Assembly: GCA_039026975.1 (NCBI GenBank)
Contig: JBCCLI010000226.1
Coordinates: forward strand, 1 to 10,456
Direction: 5' to 3'
DNA from: JBCBKZ01 sp039026975
Lineage (GTDB): Bacteria; Bacteroidota; Bacteroidia; J057
DNA length: 10,456 nucleotides
Position numbers and translations under genes: made by a program
In this document: positions 6,996-10,456 of the stretch, piece by piece
Layout: every line of letters begins with the position of its first letter
How positions within the stretch are numbered: the stretch's first letter is position 1
The notes under the pieces: generated by a model
What the model was told of the DNA's origin: nothing
What the model saw: only the letters and a program-made list of their open reading frames with translations
Databases searched by the model: none

Positions 6996-9398
6996 CTAGT
7001 CTTTCAACCTATAACTCAGACTCAGATTAATCTGCCTCCTGCGGTACTGGCTTTCCTGTTCAGTGAAGAAAGTGTCACTTCTAAAAATGGATCTGTTAAT
7101 CCTGCTGTTAAAAATGTCTTGTACATTTAGGCTTAGGCTAGCCTTATTCCGCCAAAAATCTTTTTTAACACTTAGATCCAAAAAGTAAATAGCCTTCAGT
7201 TTCCCCTGAGGCGTTTGCTGGGGCGCTTCATAATTCCCTCTAAGCTGGAGTATCCAGTTTCCTTCAAGGGTAAAACGAGAAGTCTGCCTGGCAAACCAGG
7301 TCAGGGCATCACTCTCAAATCCTTCATCCAGGTTACGACCATCCGTGATAATTCTAAACGCATTTACGCTAGCGTCCAGTTTCCACCAGGGCGTGAGGGC
7401 ATAACTTAGGATCACCTCTGCGCCATAGGCTTCCTGTCCATTTAGGTTCTGCGGAATAAGGGTAGAAAAGCCTATACTATCTCCTGAGGCATTCTCTACG
7501 GTACGTATCCGTTGGATAGTTCCTTCCCCACTCCTGTAAAATAAGGAAGAACTGAGGCTTCCTTTTTCAAACTGCCTTAGGTAAGAGAGTTCCATAGCAT
7601 GAGTAAACTCAGGGTCCAGATCAGGATTTCCACTAAAAAAGTTCCTGCCATTAGCCAGCGTAACAAAGGGACTCAACTCAAAATATACAGGTCTTCTTAC
7701 CCTTCTACTGTAGCTAAGTTGAAGGTCATTGAAATCAGCCAGGTGCCAAGTAGCATGAGCAGAGGGAAAGAGATTTTCATACTTACGAGGGTTTTCTTCT
7801 CCCGTCTCCAGTAGTTCTGTCTTGATGTCAGTAGTTTCCAGCCTGAGCCCCCCCTGCCAGGAAAAGTTCCCTGATGTATTTCCAAGAATGGCATACACAG
7901 CCTGGATATTCTCCTTATACTTAAAGATATTATCAAACTCAGGAATGACCTCAAATACCCCACTTACATTTTCCTGGGTAGCGATATAATCATTAGTCAT
8001 GTCTCTAAAACTACTTCTAATCCCTGCCTCCAGCTTCCCCTCTTCTCCTAGAGGTTTTACATAGTCCAGTTGGATCAGGTACTGGTCTTCATACTCATCA
8101 TTAATAGAGTTTTGGCGGACTACTCTTCCTTCTTCTCTGGTTTCTGTAGGCAGAAAATTTACCTCTGTAAAGTCCTGGTCAGAATTCTCCCAATAATTCA
8201 AATAACGTGCGTCTACTGTAAGCTCATGTCCCTTCTGCTCAAACAGTTTTTTATAGGCTAGGATCAGCTCTGTGTACGGTTCCTGCTCTGTCTCAAACTG
8301 ATTTCTCAGGGCGGTATTGACCAGGTTTGTAGAGTTGAACAGGTAATCCAGGTACTCGAAATCATTTATCCTGTCGCCATCTATTCGCCTAAATCTGTAG
8401 GAGGCTGTCAGTATATCTTTCTCCGTAAAGAAATAATCCAGCCCTGCTTGAAGGTTATTATTCAGACTCTTACGATTTCCTTCAGATGACTGAATAGAAA
8501 TAAAGGTGGTATCATTTGCATAGACTTCCTGATAAATACTCCCAATATTGGGTTCCCTACGATAGCTAATCCCATAGTTGAGGAAAAAATTCAGTTTTTC
8601 GTATCGGTAATTAACATTTCCTGTCAGCCCAAAATTTTCTGGTGTTCCAGCTACCAGATCCAGGGAGTAGTTCAGGCCTTTGTCTTTTTCTTTCTTCAGC
8701 ACAATATTAATCACGCCGGCATTCCCTTCTGCCTCATACCTTGCGGAAGGATTAGTGATAATTTCTACTGCCTCTATTAGGGAGCCTTGAAGTTGGGAAA
8801 GGCCATTACCCATAGTTAAGCCGGAAGGTCTGCCATCCACCAATATTCTCACATCTCCACTCCCCCTCAGTTTAATAGACCCTTCCCCGTCTACGGTAAC
8901 GGAAGGGATGTTTCCTAAAATTTCCAAGGCGTTGGCACTTCTGCTGGTGACATCCTGGCCTACATTGAAGATGCGTTTATCCAGCTTCATCTCTACCAAG
9001 CTCTTTTCTCCTACTATTTCCACCTCCTCCAGAGAGGTAGCAAGCTCCGTCATGGTAATCATTCCCAGGTCTACCGCCTGGTTTTCTTCAGATAATGTTA
9101 AATCAGAAAAGTAGGGCTCATAGCCTACATAGGTAGCTCTAAAAATATAGGTGCCCGCCGGCAATTCAAATGCTACTGTCCCATCCACATCTGTAAGTAA
9201 GCCTTGAACTACAGAAGAATCAGAAGCTTGCAGGATAGCCAGATTAGTAAATGGCATAGGCTTTTCCCCTTCCCCTACCAGCTTACCTCTAATCTGAAAT
9301 TGAGAATATACGGAAGTGGCTCCTCCCAAAAAGAAGATTAATCCGCATAAGCACCTTACATATGGGAGATATTTCCTGCTAGGATATATGGCTTTCAT
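6996..9398 (-). CDS. TonB-dependent receptor / outer-membrane beta-barrel protein
   Basis: This 800-residue outer-membrane protein belongs to the outer-membrane beta-barrel family common in Bacteroidota (OMP_b-brl_3 type). Residues 1-32 are a signal peptide with a hydrophobic core near 14-31. Residues about 35-115 form a carboxypeptidase-regulatory-like beta-sandwich (GKLVGEGEKPMPFTNLAI, later VGYEPYF). The plug domain spans about 140-236, with RGSGDVRILVDGRPSG (178-193) and AGVINIVLKK at its end (227-236). The rest, about 245-800, is alternating aromatic strand sequence typical of a 22-strand barrel and ends LSLSYRLKD. It is expected to import a ligand with TonB energy, or act as a structural barrel; the ligand is not deducible and there is no SusD partner next to it. 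The ATG at 9396-9398 has an AGAGGGG sequence about eight bases upstream, an unusual Shine-Dalgarno-like feature here. The hemerythrin-like gene lies 55 bp upstream on the same strand. Confidence 0.92.
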   Translation of the reverse strand: MKAIYPSRKYLPYVRCLCGLIFFLGGATSVYSQFQIRGKLVGEGEKPMPFTNLAILQASDSSVVQGLLTDVDGTVAFELPAGTYIFRATYVGYEPYFSDLTLSEENQAVDLGMITMTELATSLEEVEIVGEKSLVEMKLDKRIFNVGQDVTSRSANALEILGNIPSVTVDGEGSIKLRGSGDVRILVDGRPSGLTMGNGLSQLQGSLIEAVEIITNPSARYEAEGNAGVINIVLKKEKDKGLNYSLDLVAGTPENFGLTGNVNYRYEKLNFFLNYGISYRREPNIGSIYQEVYANDTTFISIQSSEGNRKSLNNNLQAGLDYFFTEKDILTASYRFRRIDGDRINDFEYLDYLFNSTNLVNTALRNQFETEQEPYTELILAYKKLFEQKGHELTVDARYLNYWENSDQDFTEVNFLPTETREEGRVVRQNSINDEYEDQYLIQLDYVKPLGEEGKLEAGIRSSFRDMTNDYIATQENVSGVFEVIPEFDNIFKYKENIQAVYAILGNTSGNFSWQGGLRLETTDIKTELLETGEENPRKYENLFPSAHATWHLADFNDLQLSYSRRVRRPVYFELSPFVTLANGRNFFSGNPDLDPEFTHAMELSYLRQFEKGSLSSSLFYRSGEGTIQRIRTVENASGDSIGFSTLIPQNLNGQEAYGAEVILSYALTPWWKLDASVNAFRIITDGRNLDEGFESDALTWFARQTSRFTLEGNWILQLRGNYEAPQQTPQGKLKAIYFLDLSVKKDFWRNKASLSLNVQDIFNSRINRSIFRSDTFFTEQESQYRRRQINLSLSYRLKD

Positions 9399-9453
9399 GA
9401 ATGGCCCCTCTGGTTAAGTTAGCTTAGGTCGCTATAAAGATGAGGAATTTCCC

Positions 9454-9903
9454 TTAGGATGATACCATTTCTCCTATTTCTTTGAGTAATTCTTCATCAG
9501 AAAACTGCTGGATCAGGGAGAACAGGACTCTCTCTTCCTTACGCACATGTCTTTCTATGAGAAATCCGGCTTGGTTTAAGTCGTCCAGGTCAGGAAGAGC
9601 AGTCATCCAGGCTTCAAATAGGGAAACCATTTGAAGGTGTTCTTCTTTCAGCTCCTGTACAAGTTCCTGTATCTGGGGAGAGAGGGGGGTAACACGCGGA
9701 AAAAGGACTTGTTCTTCCTTGATAATATGAGGCCTCAATTGCTGGGTAAAGAAGCTACGGGCATATTTCACTTTGCCTTCCAGATCGGTAGGGTAACCTT
9801 GAAATTTTGGGCTACCCTTCTTGAGGAGTTGTGCCAAAAAAAGGATATGCCTGTGTTCATGAGAAAATGGAACAAGGGCAGCATGTCTTTTTAATGGGGC
9901 CAT
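9454..9903 (-). CDS. Hemerythrin-like (HHE domain) protein
   Basis: This 149-residue protein is one whole HHE cation-binding four-helix bundle. Candidate diiron ligands are in order: His15, His17 and His19 (SHEHRHI) in helix 1, His59 and Glu63 (HIIKE) in helix 2, His89 (EEHLQM) in helix 3, and His119 with Glu123 (HVRKE) in helix 4. The two HxxxE motifs are the family signature. Such proteins bind O2, NO or iron and serve in sensing, storage or stress defence. No signal peptide or membrane segment is seen, so it is probably cytoplasmic. Its gene is 55 bp upstream of the TonB receptor on the same strand and could be co-transcribed, hinting at an iron link, but this is inference only. The start at 9901-9903 directly precedes the first helix. 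No extra domain such as a methyl-accepting or regulatory module is attached. Confidence 0.88.
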   Translation of the reverse strand: MAPLKRHAALVPFSHEHRHILFLAQLLKKGSPKFQGYPTDLEGKVKYARSFFTQQLRPHIIKEEQVLFPRVTPLSPQIQELVQELKEEHLQMVSLFEAWMTALPDLDDLNQAGFLIERHVRKEERVLFSLIQQFSDEELLKEIGEMVSS

Positions 9904-10204
9904 AGTAGAGGTTCAGGATTACCTGCAATTTCTGGAAAGCTCAGCAGGATGCCAGATCAATTATTGGGCTCTTACTTACGTTATTCAACGCCGGTAGTTT
10001 CACCTAAGTAACAGAGGCTAGTAAAGATTAGGCTTTCATCTATGTGTTGCCCTAACTGAGAAGTAGGCCTACCTACATATTAGGCCTACTTGCCAGATCC
10101 AAGGATAACCACCCTCTTTTACCTCAGCAGGAGAAGGACTTGTAGCGTAAATACATAATAGCACTATCTGGCAGTCCATCTTCCTACTACTCTAGGTGGC
10201 CTAT
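9904..10204. other. Intergenic region between the hemerythrin and GH3 genes
   Basis: This 301-bp spacer lies downstream of the GH3 end and upstream of the hemerythrin start, both on the minus strand. I see no coding frame of interest. It holds the 11-bp inverted repeat at 10061-10091. The octamer TGCCAGAT occurs twice directly (9950-9957, 10091-10098) and once inverted (10167-10174). No convincing promoter box was found. Confidence 0.6.
10061..10091. terminator. Perfect 11-bp inverted repeat, possible hairpin
   Basis: AAGTAGGCCTA at 10061-10071 is the exact reverse complement of TAGGCCTACTT at 10081-10091, leaving a nine-base loop. Each arm contains the self-complementary TAGGCCTA, so the element could also bind a dimeric protein. 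There is no T-run after it on either strand, so a classical intrinsic terminator is doubtful. It lies about 115 bp past the GH3 stop and about 160 bp before the hemerythrin start, and either end-of-transcript or operator roles are possible. Confidence 0.5.
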
Positions 10205-10456
10205 CTATCGGACAGTCACTGTTCCGGTTACCCACTGTGGGGCTCCTAAGTCCACAGATCTTTGAAAAGGAGAGCTGGTCCCTATCATCAGCTGATATTC
10301 CCCCTTGGAGAGTACAGTATTCCCTTCACCTGTAAGCTCAGCAAGATCTTCCGCGCTTAGCTTCATGCTAACTTTGGTACTACCATTAGCAGGAAGGTGA
10401 ACTCTCTGGAACTTTCTCAGCACCATATTCTCTCCATGCTCCCTTCCTGAGGGCCT
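10205..10456 (-). CDS. Glycoside hydrolase family 3 C-terminal Fn3-like domain, partial
   Basis: The frame is open from the right edge to a TAG at 10205-10207, giving the last 83 residues of a larger protein. An internal Met (codon 10424-10426) is not the true start, since the frame continues upstream as far as the window goes. The sequence LRKFQRVHLPANGSTKVSM, then AEDLAEL and GEYQLMIGTSS, is the typical fibronectin III-like C-terminal domain of GH3 beta-glucosidases and beta-xylosidases. These hydrolyse oligosaccharides from the non-reducing end, often in the periplasm or outside the cell in this phylum. The catalytic domains and any signal peptide lie outside the window, so the substrate and activity cannot be judged. 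Confidence 0.82.
   Translation of the reverse strand, partial: RPSGREHGENMVLRKFQRVHLPANGSTKVSMKLSAEDLAELTGEGNTVLSKGEYQLMIGTSSPFQRSVDLGAPQWVTGTVTVR

Noticed and set aside
7697..7963. 88-codon minus-strand frame inside the TonB receptor gene
   Set aside because: It is an alternative frame of the receptor's barrel region, which is clearly coding in its own frame.
9631..9894. 87-codon plus-strand frame opposite the hemerythrin gene
   Set aside because: It is antisense to a gene with all hemerythrin ligands and has no family resemblance of its own.
10205..10426. Standalone 73-residue small protein starting at the internal Met
   Set aside because: The frame remains open to the right edge and the sequence matches the C-terminal domain of GH3 enzymes, so it is the end of a longer gene.

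Overview
The window looks like chromosomal DNA of a Bacteroidota bacterium, probably an environmental member of the Cytophagales or a relative. The clues are a TonB-dependent outer-membrane receptor with an N-terminal carboxypeptidase-regulatory-like domain, a large secreted multidomain carbohydrate-active protein, mostly absent Shine-Dalgarno sequences, and moderate GC with AT-rich spacers. No tRNA, rRNA, CRISPR array, transposase or phage gene was seen. The taxonomic call is inference.

Left part (1-2409, minus strand): the 803-residue N-terminal part of a secreted copper-radical oxidase of the galactose oxidase family (AA5). It runs off the left edge without a stop. Every copper ligand and the Cys-Tyr cofactor pair of fungal galactose oxidase can be placed, but two sugar-contacting residues are replaced. 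The enzyme body is followed by an Ig/PKD-like segment and a LamG-like lectin fold. A 674-bp divergent spacer (2410-3083) follows; it holds no convincing gene, only a short open frame that may be a gene relic.

Middle part (3084-6790, plus strand): a Gfo/Idh/MocA-type NAD(P)-dependent sugar oxidoreductase, an NupG-like major facilitator permease, and an extended short-chain dehydrogenase/epimerase. The first two look like an uptake-plus-oxidation pair for a sugar or nucleoside-like compound. The two spacers between these genes carry degenerate short tandem repeats, and the second also has a REP-like imperfect palindrome just before the third gene.

Right part (6996-10456, minus strand): a TonB-dependent receptor / outer-membrane beta-barrel protein, a single-domain hemerythrin-like protein 55 bp upstream of it, and the C-terminal end of a glycoside hydrolase family 3 enzyme that enters from the right edge. 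A perfect 11-bp inverted repeat lies between the GH3 end and the hemerythrin gene.

Taken together, the GH3 enzyme, the secreted copper oxidase, the transporter and the sugar oxidoreductase suggest carbohydrate acquisition and processing, but this is not a canonical polysaccharide utilisation locus because no SusC/SusD pair is visible. The most notable item is the bacterial galactose-oxidase-like enzyme with an intact radical-copper site and an altered substrate pocket. I saw no clear new multi-gene system.
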